Shown: one piece after another, positions 55,642 to 62,831 of the stretch
Numbering within the stretch: position 1 is the stretch's first letter
How the letters are laid out: every line of letters starts with the position of its first letter
Assembly (NCBI RefSeq): GCF_000733125.1
Contig: NZ_JPHU01000002.1
Span: 124,001 to 188,000, forward strand
DNA from: Parvularcula oceani
GTDB taxonomy: Bacteria; Pseudomonadota; Alphaproteobacteria; Caulobacterales; Parvularculaceae
Length of the DNA stretch: 64,000 nucleotides
Direction of reading: 5' to 3'
Translations under genes and position numbers: made by a program
The notes under the pieces: generated by a model
What the model was told of the DNA's origin: nothing
Databases searched by the model: none
Seen by the model: only the letters and a program-made list of their open reading frames with translations

Positions 55642-57231
55642 ATGCCTGAAGCTCTCCTCGATCCCCGCCCCGTCCGCAGGGCCCTCCTCTCGGTTTCCGA
55701 CAAGACCGGCATCGCCGAATTCGCAAAGCGCCTCGCGGAAGAAGGCGTGGAGCTCGTCTCGACCGGCGGGACGGCGCGCCTCCTGCGCGAAAAGGGCCTC
55801 GAGGTCCGCGACGTCTCCGAGCTGACGGGCTTTCCCGAGATCATGGATGGCCGGGTCAAGACGCTGCATCCCGGCGTGCATGGCGGCCTCCTCGCCGACC
55901 GGCGCAGGACGGAGCACCTGGCCGCGCTTTCAGAGCACGGCATCGCCGAGATCGATCTCCTCGTGGTCAATCTCTACCCCTTCGAGGAGACGCTCCGCTC
56001 CGGCGCGGATGCCGAGACCATCGTCGAGAACATCGACATCGGCGGCCCCGCCATGATCCGCGCGGCGGCCAAGAACCACGCCTCTGTCGCCGTCGTCACC
56101 GATCCCGAGGATTATGACGCCGTCCTCGATGCGGTGAAGGCGGGCGGCACCGACCTCGCCTTGCGCCGCCGCCTCGCCGGCATCGCCTATGCCCGCACCG
56201 CGCAATACGACTCCCTGATCGCGACCTGGTTCGCCAAGGGCGAGGACGAGGCGCCGCGCAGGGTGGGCCTTTCGGGCCGCCTCGCCCAGACGCTGCGCTA
56301 TGGCGAGAACCCGCATCAATGGGCCGCCGCCTATAAGGACGGCTCGGAGCGGCCCGGCGTCCTCTCCGCCGAGCAGGTCCAGGGCAAGGCGCTCAGCTAC
56401 AACAATCTCAACGACACCGACGCGGCCTATGAGCTCGTCGCCGAGCTTCCGCGTGACAGAGCGGGCGTCGCCATCATCAAGCACGCCAATCCCTGCGGCG
56501 TCGCATCCGGAGAGACGCTCGGGGCCGCCTATGAGGCGGCGCTGCGCTGCGACCCCGTCTCGGCCTTTGGCGGCATCGTCGCGCTGAACCGGCCGCTCGA
56601 CGGGCCGACGGCCGAGATGATCGCGGCGATCTTCACCGAGGTCGTCATCGCGCCGGACGCGGACGAGGCGGCGCGCGCAGCCTTCGCCAAGAAGAAGAAC
56701 CTGCGCCTCCTGCTCACGGAAAGCCTGCCCGACCCCGCCGCCGAAGGCGCGCTGATCAAGCCGATCGCCGGCGGCTTCCTGTTCCAGTCGCGCGACAGCC
56801 GGCATGTCGGCCCGGACGACCTTCGCGTGGTGACCGAGCGCGCACCGACGGAGGACGAGCTGCGCGACCTGCTCTTCGCCTTCACCGTCGCCAAGCACGT
56901 CAAGTCGAACGCCATCGTCTACGCCAAAGACGGCGCCACGGTGGGCATCGGCGCGGGCCAGATGAGCCGGATCGACTCGACCCGCATCGCCGCGATCAAA
57001 TCCGAGGACGCGGCCGTGGCCAGCAAGCTCGACCAGCCGCTGGTCAAGGGCTCCGTCGTCGCCTCCGATGCCTTCTTCCCCTTCGCCGACGGACTTCTGG
57101 CGGCGGCGAGCGCGGGCGCGACGGCCGTGATCCAGCCCGGCGGCTCGATCCGCGACGAGGAGGTGATAAAGGCCGCCGACGAGCAGGGCCTCGCCATGGT
57201 CTTCACCGGCGTGCGCCACTTCCGGCACTGA
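55642..57231 (+). CDS. purH: Bifunctional AICAR transformylase/IMP cyclohydrolase
   Basis: PurH performs the last two steps of de novo purine synthesis. The 529-residue protein has the N-terminal MGS-like cyclohydrolase ([53 protein letters not shown]) and the C-terminal AICARFT domain ([40 protein letters not shown]). Length is as expected. Its 3' end overlaps the convergent fetB-like gene by 29 bp. Confidence 0.98.
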   Translation: MPEALLDPRPVRRALLSVSDKTGIAEFAKRLAEEGVELVSTGGTARLLREKGLEVRDVSELTGFPEIMDGRVKTLHPGVHGGLLADRRRTEHLAALSEHGIAEIDLLVVNLYPFEETLRSGADAETIVENIDIGGPAMIRAAAKNHASVAVVTDPEDYDAVLDAVKAGGTDLALRRRLAGIAYARTAQYDSLIATWFAKGEDEAPRRVGLSGRLAQTLRYGENPHQWAAAYKDGSERPGVLSAEQVQGKALSYNNLNDTDAAYELVAELPRDRAGVAIIKHANPCGVASGETLGAAYEAALRCDPVSAFGGIVALNRPLDGPTAEMIAAIFTEVVIAPDADEAARAAFAKKKNLRLLLTESLPDPAAEGALIKPIAGGFLFQSRDSRHVGPDDLRVVTERAPTEDELRDLLFAFTVAKHVKSNAIVYAKDGATVGIGAGQMSRIDSTRIAAIKSEDAAVASKLDQPLVKGSVVASDAFFPFADGLLAAASAGATAVIQPGGSIRDEEVIKAADEQGLAMVFTGVRHFRH

Positions 57232-57925
57232 CGCGGCGCTGGGCGAGCCAGAGATAGATCGCGACGCTGAACCCCGTGGCCTCGAGGATCATCGCCATGA
57301 TCACGATCTGGTAGCGGACGGCGAGAAGCGGATCGACGCCGGCGATGATCTGCCCCGTCATCATGCCGGGCAGCGCGACGAGGCCGACTGCAAGCAGCGC
57401 GTTGATCTCCGGGATCATGGCCGCGATCCACGCGTCGCGGCGCGCCTTTGCGGGCGGCGAGCCGGCCGACCGTTCGCGCTCCAGCCGCTCGGCGGCGAGC
57501 GTGATGCCGGTCATCGCGTTCGAGAAGACCATGCCCGCGATCGGGACGGTGAGGCGGAGGTCCGAAAAGGGCTGGGCGAGCCCCAGAACCACCGTCAGCA
57601 CGAAGACGAGCGTTCCACCGCCCCCCAGGGCCAGCGCGAGAAGCGCGCGCGGCAGCGCCTCTGTCCAGCGCGCCTCTCCCGCGAGCCGCGTCGCGATCAC
57701 CGCAGAAGCCAGCACCATGACGCACACGATGAGGATGCCGAGCCAGACGGCCTCTTCTGCGAAGAGGAAGCGCAGGACGAAGCCGATGGCGACGAGCTGC
57801 GCCGTCATGCGGATCGTCGCATAGGCGATCTCGCGCCCGCCCCCGGCCCAGAGCTGGCCGATCGCGAGGACGCCGAGCACCGGCACGAGGCTCGCGATCA
57901 GGGCGATGACGGTGATCTGCGGCAT
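57203..57925 (-). CDS. fetB: FetB/YbbM-type ABC permease (UPF0014)
   Basis: The protein has six to seven transmembrane helices and the UPF0014 segments [66 protein letters not shown] and [17 protein letters not shown]. In E. coli FetAB exports iron. ATG 57925 is the natural start (240 residues). No FetA ATPase gene is adjacent. The 29-bp convergent overlap with purH is complete, so both genes seem intact. Confidence 0.88.
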   Translation of the reverse strand: MPQITVIALIASLVPVLGVLAIGQLWAGGGREIAYATIRMTAQLVAIGFVLRFLFAEEAVWLGILIVCVMVLASAVIATRLAGEARWTEALPRALLALALGGGGTLVFVLTVVLGLAQPFSDLRLTVPIAGMVFSNAMTGITLAAERLERERSAGSPPAKARRDAWIAAMIPEINALLAVGLVALPGMMTGQIIAGVDPLLAVRYQIVIMAMILEATGFSVAIYLWLAQRRVSAGSGARR

Positions 57926-58134
57926 GCCCCCACCCTTCGGGCATGCGCCGCGCCCCGGCAAGAAGCGCCGATCCCGCGGCCCGTGGCCCCCCGCGCCTCC
58001 TTGCCCCCCGGATGCTGAGCGGATTGTGACGGCGAGGGCCGCCCGCGCCCCCGCCTTCCCTGCGCTTTGCCCCTGTGCGGCGCTTCGCCGCTGAGCTAGG
58101 GCCGCTCCAACAGCGTGATCACAGGAGGAAACCC

Positions 58135-59559
58135 ATGTCCCGCCCCGTGCATACCCGCGAGATGACGTTCCGCGAATCGACCGACATGATGTTCGACCGG
58201 GCCGCGGCGCATCTCGATATCTCCGACGGCCTCAAGCACAAGATCAAGGTCTGCAACTCGGTCTATACGGTCCGCTTCGGCGTGCGCCTGCGCGGGGACA
58301 TCCACACCTTCACGGGCTATCGCGCGGTCCATTCCGAGCATGTCGAGCCGGTCAAGGGCGGCATCCGCTACGCGCTGTCGGTCAATCAGGACGAGGTCGA
58401 GGCGCTGGCCGCGCTGATGACCTACAAATGCGCGCTCGTCACCGTGCCCTTCGGCGGCTCCAAGGGCGGGCTGACGCTCAACCCGCGCGACTGGGACGAG
58501 GACGAGCTGGAGCGGATCACCCGCCGCTTCACCTATGAGCTCGCCAAGCGCGACCTGATCCACCCCTCCCAGAACGTGCCCGCCCCCGACATGGGCACGG
58601 GCGAGCGCGAGATGGCGTGGATGGCCGATGCCTATAACCGCCTGCACCCCACCGATATCGACGCGCGCGCCTGCGTCACCGGCAAGCCGCTCCATGCGGG
58701 CGGGATCGCGGGCCGGGTCGAGGCGACGGGCCGGGGCGTGCAGTTCGCCCTGCACGAGTTCTTCCGCCATGACGAGGATGTCCGGGACGCAGGTCTCGAC
58801 GGGACGCTCGACGGAAAGCGCGTCATCGTCCAGGGCCTCGGCAATGTGGGCTATCACGCCGCCAAGTTCCTCTCCGAGGAGGACGGCGCGAAGATCGTCG
58901 CGGTGTCCGAATACAATGGCGCGATCCTCGACGAGAAGGGCATCGACATCGAGAAGCTCAAGACCTGGATCGCGCATAACGGTTCGGTGAAGGGCTATCC
59001 GCACGGCAAGTTCGTCGAGGACTCCGCCGGCGTCCTCGAAATGGACTGCGACATCCTGATCCCCGCCGCAGTCGAGGGCGCGATCAATTCGGGCAATGCC
59101 GAGCGGATCTCGGCCAAGGTCATCATCGAGGCCGCCAACGGCCCCGTCACCGCCAATGCCGACACCATCCTGCGCGAGAAGGGCGTCTTCATCATCCCCG
59201 ACATGTACGCCAATGCCGGCGGCGTGACGGTGAGCTATTTCGAGTGGGTGAAGAATCTCAGCCATATCCGCTTCGGCCGGATGCAGCGGCGCGAGGAGGA
59301 GAAGCGCAACACCATGCTCCTCCAGGAACTCGAGAAGATGACGGGCAAGCCCTTCACCAACGACTTCGTCGCCCGCTTCGCCCGCGGCGCCGACGAGCTC
59401 GACCTCGTCCGCTCCGGCCTCGACGACACCATGCGCACCGCCTACGGCAATATGCGCGCGGCGTGGCGCGGCATGCCCGCCATCGAGGACCTGCGCACCG
59501 CCGCCTATTACGTGGCGCTGCAGGACGTGGCCACGAGCTACAGGAGCCTCGGCCTCTGA
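58135..59559 (+). CDS. Glu/Leu/Phe/Val dehydrogenase (glutamate dehydrogenase type)
   Basis: The 474-residue enzyme, behind an AGGAGGAAACCC ribosome site, interconverts glutamate and 2-oxoglutarate. It has EHVEPVKGGIRYALSVNQDEVEALAALMTYKCALV with the catalytic Lys region, PFGGSKGGLTLNPRDW, NVPAPDMGTGEREMAWMADAY, the Rossmann motif VIVQGLGNVGYHAAKFL and AANGPVTANAD. The overall plan (with the long N-terminal and C-terminal segments) resembles the mitochondrial-type enzyme. A bidirectional terminator follows. Confidence 0.94.
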   Translation: MSRPVHTREMTFRESTDMMFDRAAAHLDISDGLKHKIKVCNSVYTVRFGVRLRGDIHTFTGYRAVHSEHVEPVKGGIRYALSVNQDEVEALAALMTYKCALVTVPFGGSKGGLTLNPRDWDEDELERITRRFTYELAKRDLIHPSQNVPAPDMGTGEREMAWMADAYNRLHPTDIDARACVTGKPLHAGGIAGRVEATGRGVQFALHEFFRHDEDVRDAGLDGTLDGKRVIVQGLGNVGYHAAKFLSEEDGAKIVAVSEYNGAILDEKGIDIEKLKTWIAHNGSVKGYPHGKFVEDSAGVLEMDCDILIPAAVEGAINSGNAERISAKVIIEAANGPVTANADTILREKGVFIIPDMYANAGGVTVSYFEWVKNLSHIRFGRMQRREEEKRNTMLLQELEKMTGKPFTNDFVARFARGADELDLVRSGLDDTMRTAYGNMRAAWRGMPAIEDLRTAAYYVALQDVATSYRSLGL

Positions 59560-59564
59560 GAGAA

Positions 59565-59595
59565 AAGAAGGGGCGCCCGCCGGGCGCCCCTTCTT
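59565..59595. terminator. Long perfect bidirectional terminator hairpin
   Basis: AAGAAGGGGCGCCCG (59565-59579) pairs with CGGGCGCCCCTTCTT (59581-59595) over 15 bp with a single-base centre. The purine-rich left side and pyrimidine-rich right side serve both the glutamate dehydrogenase gene and the convergent hslO gene. Confidence 0.9.
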
Positions 59596-59615
59596 CGTTC
59601 CGCTACCGGAACCGC

Positions 59616-60581
59616 CTATTCGCGGAACTGCTTACCGCTCTCGTCGAGCTCGAAGCGGTATGCTTCGCGACAGAAGTCGCAGGACACTTCGATCGCCCCG
59701 TCCTCGAGCATGTCCTCGATATCCTCGCGGGTATATTGCGACAGGACATTGGCGACCTTGTCCCGGCTGCACGTGCAGCCGAAATGCGCGGTCTTGGGCT
59801 CGAACACCCGGACCCCGTCCTCGTGATAGAGGCGGAAGAGAAGCTCCTCGGGCGCGATGGTCGGATCGAGCAGCTCGTCCGGCTTCACCGTCTCGAGCAG
59901 GATCGCCGCGCGGTTCCACGCATCCTCGTCCTCATCGGCCATCAGGACGTCCTCGCCCCGCTCGCGGGTGCCGCCCTCGCCGGGCATGAACTGCACCATG
60001 ATGCCGCCCGCGCGCCAGCGCTCGCGACCCTCCTCGTCCGTCACCCGCCCCACGGCGAGTTCGACGGCGGTCGGAATCTGCTCCGACTGCGAGAAATAGC
60101 TGATCGTCGCCTTTGCGAGCGTCGGCCCGTCGAGCGGCGTGACGCCCTGATAGCGCTCCATGTCAGGGCCCTGATCTATGGTCATGACCATGTGGCCCTT
60201 GCGCAGGAGATAGTGCAGCTCGGCGCCCTGCGCCTTCTCCACCGTATCCTTCGCGCCCTCGCGGATGGTCGCGGTCGCCCGGAGCGCGCCGCCCGCGCTG
60301 TAATCGGCGACGATCATCGAGACGGGGCCATCGCCCTGCGCCTGGAAGATCAGCTTGCCGTCGAATTTCAGCGCCGTGCCGAGCATGGCGACGAGCGCCG
60401 CCGCCTGGCCGGTCAGCTGGGCGAGCGGATCGGGATAGTCGTGGCGCGAGAGGATCTCGTCCACCGCCGGCCCCAGCCGCACGATGCGGCCGCGCACGGC
60501 GCTGTCCCCGACCTGGAAGGGCAGGATGAGGTCGTCGGTCCGCTGCGGACGCGGATCGCCGGAGGGAGTGTCGTCGAACAT
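59616..60581 (-). CDS. hslO: Redox-regulated holdase chaperone Hsp33
   Basis: Hsp33 is activated by oxidation and binds unfolding proteins. The 321-residue protein has the C-terminal zinc-binding redox switch: HFGCTCSRDKVANVL (CxC) and EVSCDFCREAYRF (CxxC). The middle has the conserved YRGIVPL-like substrate segment (RYQGVTPLDGPTLAKATISYFSQSEQIPTAV). It starts 4 bp after the ABC permease stop, so both may be expressed together. Confidence 0.95.
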   Translation of the reverse strand: MFDDTPSGDPRPQRTDDLILPFQVGDSAVRGRIVRLGPAVDEILSRHDYPDPLAQLTGQAAALVAMLGTALKFDGKLIFQAQGDGPVSMIVADYSAGGALRATATIREGAKDTVEKAQGAELHYLLRKGHMVMTIDQGPDMERYQGVTPLDGPTLAKATISYFSQSEQIPTAVELAVGRVTDEEGRERWRAGGIMVQFMPGEGGTRERGEDVLMADEDEDAWNRAAILLETVKPDELLDPTIAPEELLFRLYHEDGVRVFEPKTAHFGCTCSRDKVANVLSQYTREDIEDMLEDGAIEVSCDFCREAYRFELDESGKQFRE

Positions 60582-60585
60582 CGGG

Positions 60586-61473
60586 TTATGCCTTGAGCTT
60601 GTAGCCGCGCCGGAACAGCAGATAGGTGGCGAAGACCAGCACCATGGTCAGGGCGAGGCAGACGAGAGCGCCGCGCAGGACCGGCGCGTCGGATACGCCG
60701 ATAAAGCCCCAGCGGAAGCCGTCGATGAGATAGAACAGGGGGTTGAAGGCGGACACGTCGGCCACCCATTCGGGCAGCCCCTCCTTGCGCACCGAGAAGA
60801 ACGTGCCCGACAGGAAGGTCAGCGGCGTGATGACGAAATTCGAGATCATCGCCAGCTGGTCGAACTTCTCCGCCCACATCCCCGCGATGCAGCCGATGGC
60901 GGCGAGCAGGATCGCCGCGCAGACCGAGAAGAAGAGCACGGCCCAGATCGAGGAGAGCGTCAGGGGCGTGCCGCTGAACGCCATGAAGCCCGCAATGGTC
61001 AGCGCGGTGACGAGGCCGACCATCAGCCCCCGCGTCGCCGCGCCCGCGACGAAGGCGGCCGTCAGCTCCGCCGGGGACAAGGGCGGCATCAGCACATCGA
61101 CGAGGCTGCCCTGCACCTTGGAGATGATGATCGAGGACGAGCTGTTCTGGAAGGCGTTGGAGAGCACCGCCATCATGATGAGGCCCGGCGGCAGGAAGGC
61201 CGCGAAATGCACCACCACGCCCTCCATGGTCACGTCGCGGCCCGAGCCCGAAAAGGCGACGAGGAAGACGGTCAGGTAGAGGAGCGTCGTGACGATCGGC
61301 GCGAGCACGGTCTGCGTCGCCACCTTCAGATAGCGCTGGACCTCTTTCTTGTAGAGCGTCCACAGCCCCAGCCAGTTCACCGCCCCGAAGCGGCGCTCGC
61401 CGAACGCCTCCTGCCCCGCCGGGCCGGGCGTCGTCGCGGTGTGGTCTGCGGTCATGGCGGTGCCGCTGGGCAT
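60586..61473 (-). CDS. ABC-2 type transporter permease
   Basis: The protein from ATG 61473, behind AAGGA, has 295 residues with six transmembrane helices and the ABC-2 signature region PPGLIMMAVLSNAFQNSSSSIIISKVQGSLVDVLMPPLSPAEL plus FVITPLTFLSGTFFSVRKEGLPEWV. It is the YadH/NodJ-like partner type of the ABC ATPase at 39338-40345, but 20 kb away. In-frame starts at 61455 and 61683 are alternatives; the latter would add about 70 basic, unconserved residues. Substrate is unknown. Confidence 0.9.
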   Translation of the reverse strand: MPSGTAMTADHTATTPGPAGQEAFGERRFGAVNWLGLWTLYKKEVQRYLKVATQTVLAPIVTTLLYLTVFLVAFSGSGRDVTMEGVVVHFAAFLPPGLIMMAVLSNAFQNSSSSIIISKVQGSLVDVLMPPLSPAELTAAFVAGAATRGLMVGLVTALTIAGFMAFSGTPLTLSSIWAVLFFSVCAAILLAAIGCIAGMWAEKFDQLAMISNFVITPLTFLSGTFFSVRKEGLPEWVADVSAFNPLFYLIDGFRWGFIGVSDAPVLRGALVCLALTMVLVFATYLLFRRGYKLKA

Positions 61474-61564
61474 GATGGAAATCCTTCGCGTTGCGGCACG
61501 CAGGCAGCTGGTGTCGGGAGGTCCCGAATGTGGGGAAGCGGGAGCGCGCGTCAAGCGCGCGTGC

Positions 61565-61607
61565 TTTTCCACACGCTCTTCGCGGTTTCCACATCGCCTG
61601 TGGATAA
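61565..61607. promoter_or_regulatory. Cluster of DnaA boxes upstream of gcrA
   Basis: A perfect DnaA box (TTATCCACA on the minus strand, 61599-61607) is accompanied by TTTTCCACA (61565-61573, one mismatch) and GTTTCCACA (61585-61593, two mismatches). The first two are 20 bp apart, two helical turns. In Caulobacter DnaA activates gcrA transcription directly, so the placement 135-177 bp upstream of gcrA is meaningful. Confidence 0.6.
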
Positions 61608-61631
61608 ATACGCGCCGATAGGCCCCGACCG

Positions 61632-61647
61632 TTAATAACTCGTCAAC
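61632..61647 (+). promoter_or_regulatory. CtrA-type binding site upstream of gcrA
   Basis: TTAA-N7-TCAAC differs from the CtrA consensus TTAA-N7-TTAAC at one position. It lies between the DnaA boxes and the gcrA start, 95 bp before the ATG. CtrA represses gcrA in Caulobacter, consistent with the position. Confidence 0.5.
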
Positions 61648-61741
61648 CACAGATATTGTGCGGTCCGACCGCCCCTCTACCATACCTAGCGTGGCCCGGA
61701 CGGGGCGAGGGAAATGGGCGCGAGCCCGAGAGGAGGCTGAG

Positions 61742-62203
61742 ATGGCTTGGACTGAGGATCGGGTCGAGACGTTGAAGACGCTTTGGAGCGAGGGGCTGTC
61801 CGCCAGTCAGATCGCCGGACGCCTGGGCGGCGTGACCCGCAACGCCGTGATCGGCAAGGTGCACCGCCTCGGCCTCGCCGGGCGCGCCGCCCCCGCCAAG
61901 CCCAAGGCCGTTCAGCCCAAGGCGCCCGAGCCCGTCCAGCCCAAGGTGCAATCGGTGCAGATGGACCCCGCGACCTTCGGCGAGAGCCGCATGACGGTCA
62001 GCAATATCGGCGCGAACCAGTGCAAATGGCCGATCGGCGACCCCGCCTCCGAGGACTTCCACTTCTGCGGCCAGGGCGCGAGCTCGGGCAAGCCCTATTG
62101 CGCCTATCACAGCCAGCTTGCCTTCCAGCCGAACAGCACCCGCCGCGAACGCGGCCGCAAGGCGCCCGTCGCGCTCCCCAGCGCGCGCCGGGCGATGAAT
62201 TAG
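61742..62203 (+). CDS. gcrA: Cell-cycle regulator GcrA
   Basis: GcrA is the alphaproteobacterial sigma-70 cofactor that recognises CcrM-methylated GANTC sites. The 153-residue protein starts MAWTEDRVETLKTLWSEGLS, with the N-terminal helix-turn-helix (SQIAGRLGGVTRNAVIGKVHRLGLAGR), a Pro/Lys/Ala linker and the C-terminal sigma-interacting domain with CKWPIGDP, FHFCG and YCAYHSQLAF. GAGGAGGCTGAG is the ribosome site. Two kinds of cell-cycle site lie upstream. The genes ctrA and ccrM are not in the window. Confidence 0.97.
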   Translation: MAWTEDRVETLKTLWSEGLSASQIAGRLGGVTRNAVIGKVHRLGLAGRAAPAKPKAVQPKAPEPVQPKVQSVQMDPATFGESRMTVSNIGANQCKWPIGDPASEDFHFCGQGASSGKPYCAYHSQLAFQPNSTRRERGRKAPVALPSARRAMN

Positions 62204-62205
62204 GG

Positions 62206-62256
62206 CTGACGCGCTGCGCGCGACGGGCCTCCCGGCCCGGAGCCGCGGTCGCGGCT
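62206..62256 (+). repeat. Palindromic repeat copy 1 with variable hairpin
   Basis: The constant arm CTGACGCGCTGCGCGCGAC plus GG (62206-62226) leads into the hairpin CGGGCC-TCCC-GGCCCG (62224-62239) and the tail GGAGCCGCGGTCGCGGCT (to 62256). Copy 3 at 62402-62451 is its mirror image with a different hairpin sequence. Confidence 0.9.
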
Positions 62257-62272
62257 TTGGGTTTTCTTGATG

Positions 62273-62307
62273 CTGACGCGCTGCGCGCGACGGCAGCAGA
62301 GCTGCCG
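62273..62307 (+). repeat. Palindromic repeat copy 2 with variable hairpin
   Basis: The constant arm is identical to copy 1 (62273-62293) and is followed by a different perfect hairpin CGGCAGC-AGA-GCTGCCG (62291-62307). The tail of copies 1 and 3 is absent or diverged here. Confidence 0.9.
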
Positions 62308-62401
62308 GCTCGCTCCTGAACGTCGCTCGCTCCGCGGCGCATTCGGGGCAAGGGCATAGCGGCACCTCGCGCGCTCCCTTCTCCGCCTTCGCCGCCAGAA
62401 G

Positions 62402-62451
62402 AGCCGCGACTGCGGCTCCGGACCAAGGGTCCGTCGCGCGCAGCGCGTCAG
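62402..62451 (-). repeat. Palindromic repeat copy 3, inverted, with variable hairpin
   Basis: The constant arm occurs here in reverse (62431-62451). The hairpin is CGGACC-AAG-GGTCCG (62419-62433), again perfect but of different sequence, and the tail at 62402-62421 matches copy 1 with one mismatch. Copies 1 and 3 form a long inverted repeat around a 145-bp centre. Confidence 0.9.
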
Positions 62452-62463
62452 TTCTGCGAAACG

Positions 62464-62493
62464 AAAAAGGGCCGCCCCTGCGGACGGCCCTTT
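62464..62493 (-). terminator. Terminator hairpin between the repeat cluster and the small ORF
   Basis: AAAGGGCCG (62466-62474) pairs with CGGCCCTTT (62485-62493). Read on the minus strand it is followed by UUUUUCG, so it fits the end of the minus-strand small ORF; the plus-strand side is weaker. Confidence 0.8.
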
Positions 62494-62553
62494 CGCGAGT
62501 CCCGCCGTCAGAACGGGTCTCGAACCTGATAGGGTTTCAGTAGGAGGCGACCC

Positions 62554-62631
62554 TCAGAGGGCGCGAGGCTGCTCGAGCCCCTTCGCTTCGCTTCCGATCC
62601 CGAACTGACGGCGAATGATCTCACTGGACAC
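62554..62631 (-). CDS. Possible 25-residue protein with an ideal Shine-Dalgarno sequence
   Basis: A GTG at 62631 lies seven bases downstream of AAAGGAGG (complement of 62639-62646), an exact extended match to the 16S anti-Shine-Dalgarno. The frame of 25 codons encodes MSSEIIRRQFGIGSEAKGL plus a short tail QPRAL and ends at TGA 62556-62554. A terminator (62493-62464) follows 60 bp later. The peptide is amphipathic and basic at its start, with no membrane segment. An in-frame ATG at 62649 is a longer but ribosome-site-less alternative. I recognise no family. Confidence 0.4.
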   Translation of the reverse strand: MSSEIIRRQFGIGSEAKGLEQPRAL

Positions 62632-62741
62632 TCGACCACCTCCTTTCATGTTGCTGAACTCGAAGAGGAAGGTGAGGGGCAGCAGCCCTCGGCGCAAGCC
62701 GGAACGCGCCCGCCGCTCATGACGAATGCGCAAGCTCCGCG

Positions 62742-62757
62742 TTCAGACTGTCTTAAC
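62742..62757 (+). promoter_or_regulatory. CtrA-like site upstream of the S9 peptidase
   Basis: TTCA-N7-TTAAC matches the CtrA consensus TTAA-N7-TTAAC at eight of nine positions and lies 75 bp before the S9 peptidase start. The match could be chance; it is recorded because two other such sites in the window front cell-cycle genes. Confidence 0.25.
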
Positions 62758-62831
62758 CCTCATGCGCGGCGGGGGTTTCTGCGCCTTCCGCGCCTGCTAC
62801 CTCTCCGGTTCACACGACACTGGGAGGCTTC

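Noticed and set aside
61565-61607. The DnaA-box cluster as a chromosomal replication origin
   Set aside because: Only three boxes, no extended A+T-rich unwinding region and no origin-associated genes (dnaA, hemE, parAB, gidA) are nearby; the gcrA promoter explanation is simpler.
62206-62451. The three palindromic repeats as a CRISPR or an attachment site
   Set aside because: Copies are in mixed orientation with unequal spacing and hairpin centres that change; there is no integrase or cas gene nearby.
62646-62720. A 24-codon frame on the minus strand directly upstream of the small ORF, overlapping its alternative ATG
   Set aside because: There is no ribosome site in front of it and its content is low-complexity Ser and Cys; the overlap is probably chance.
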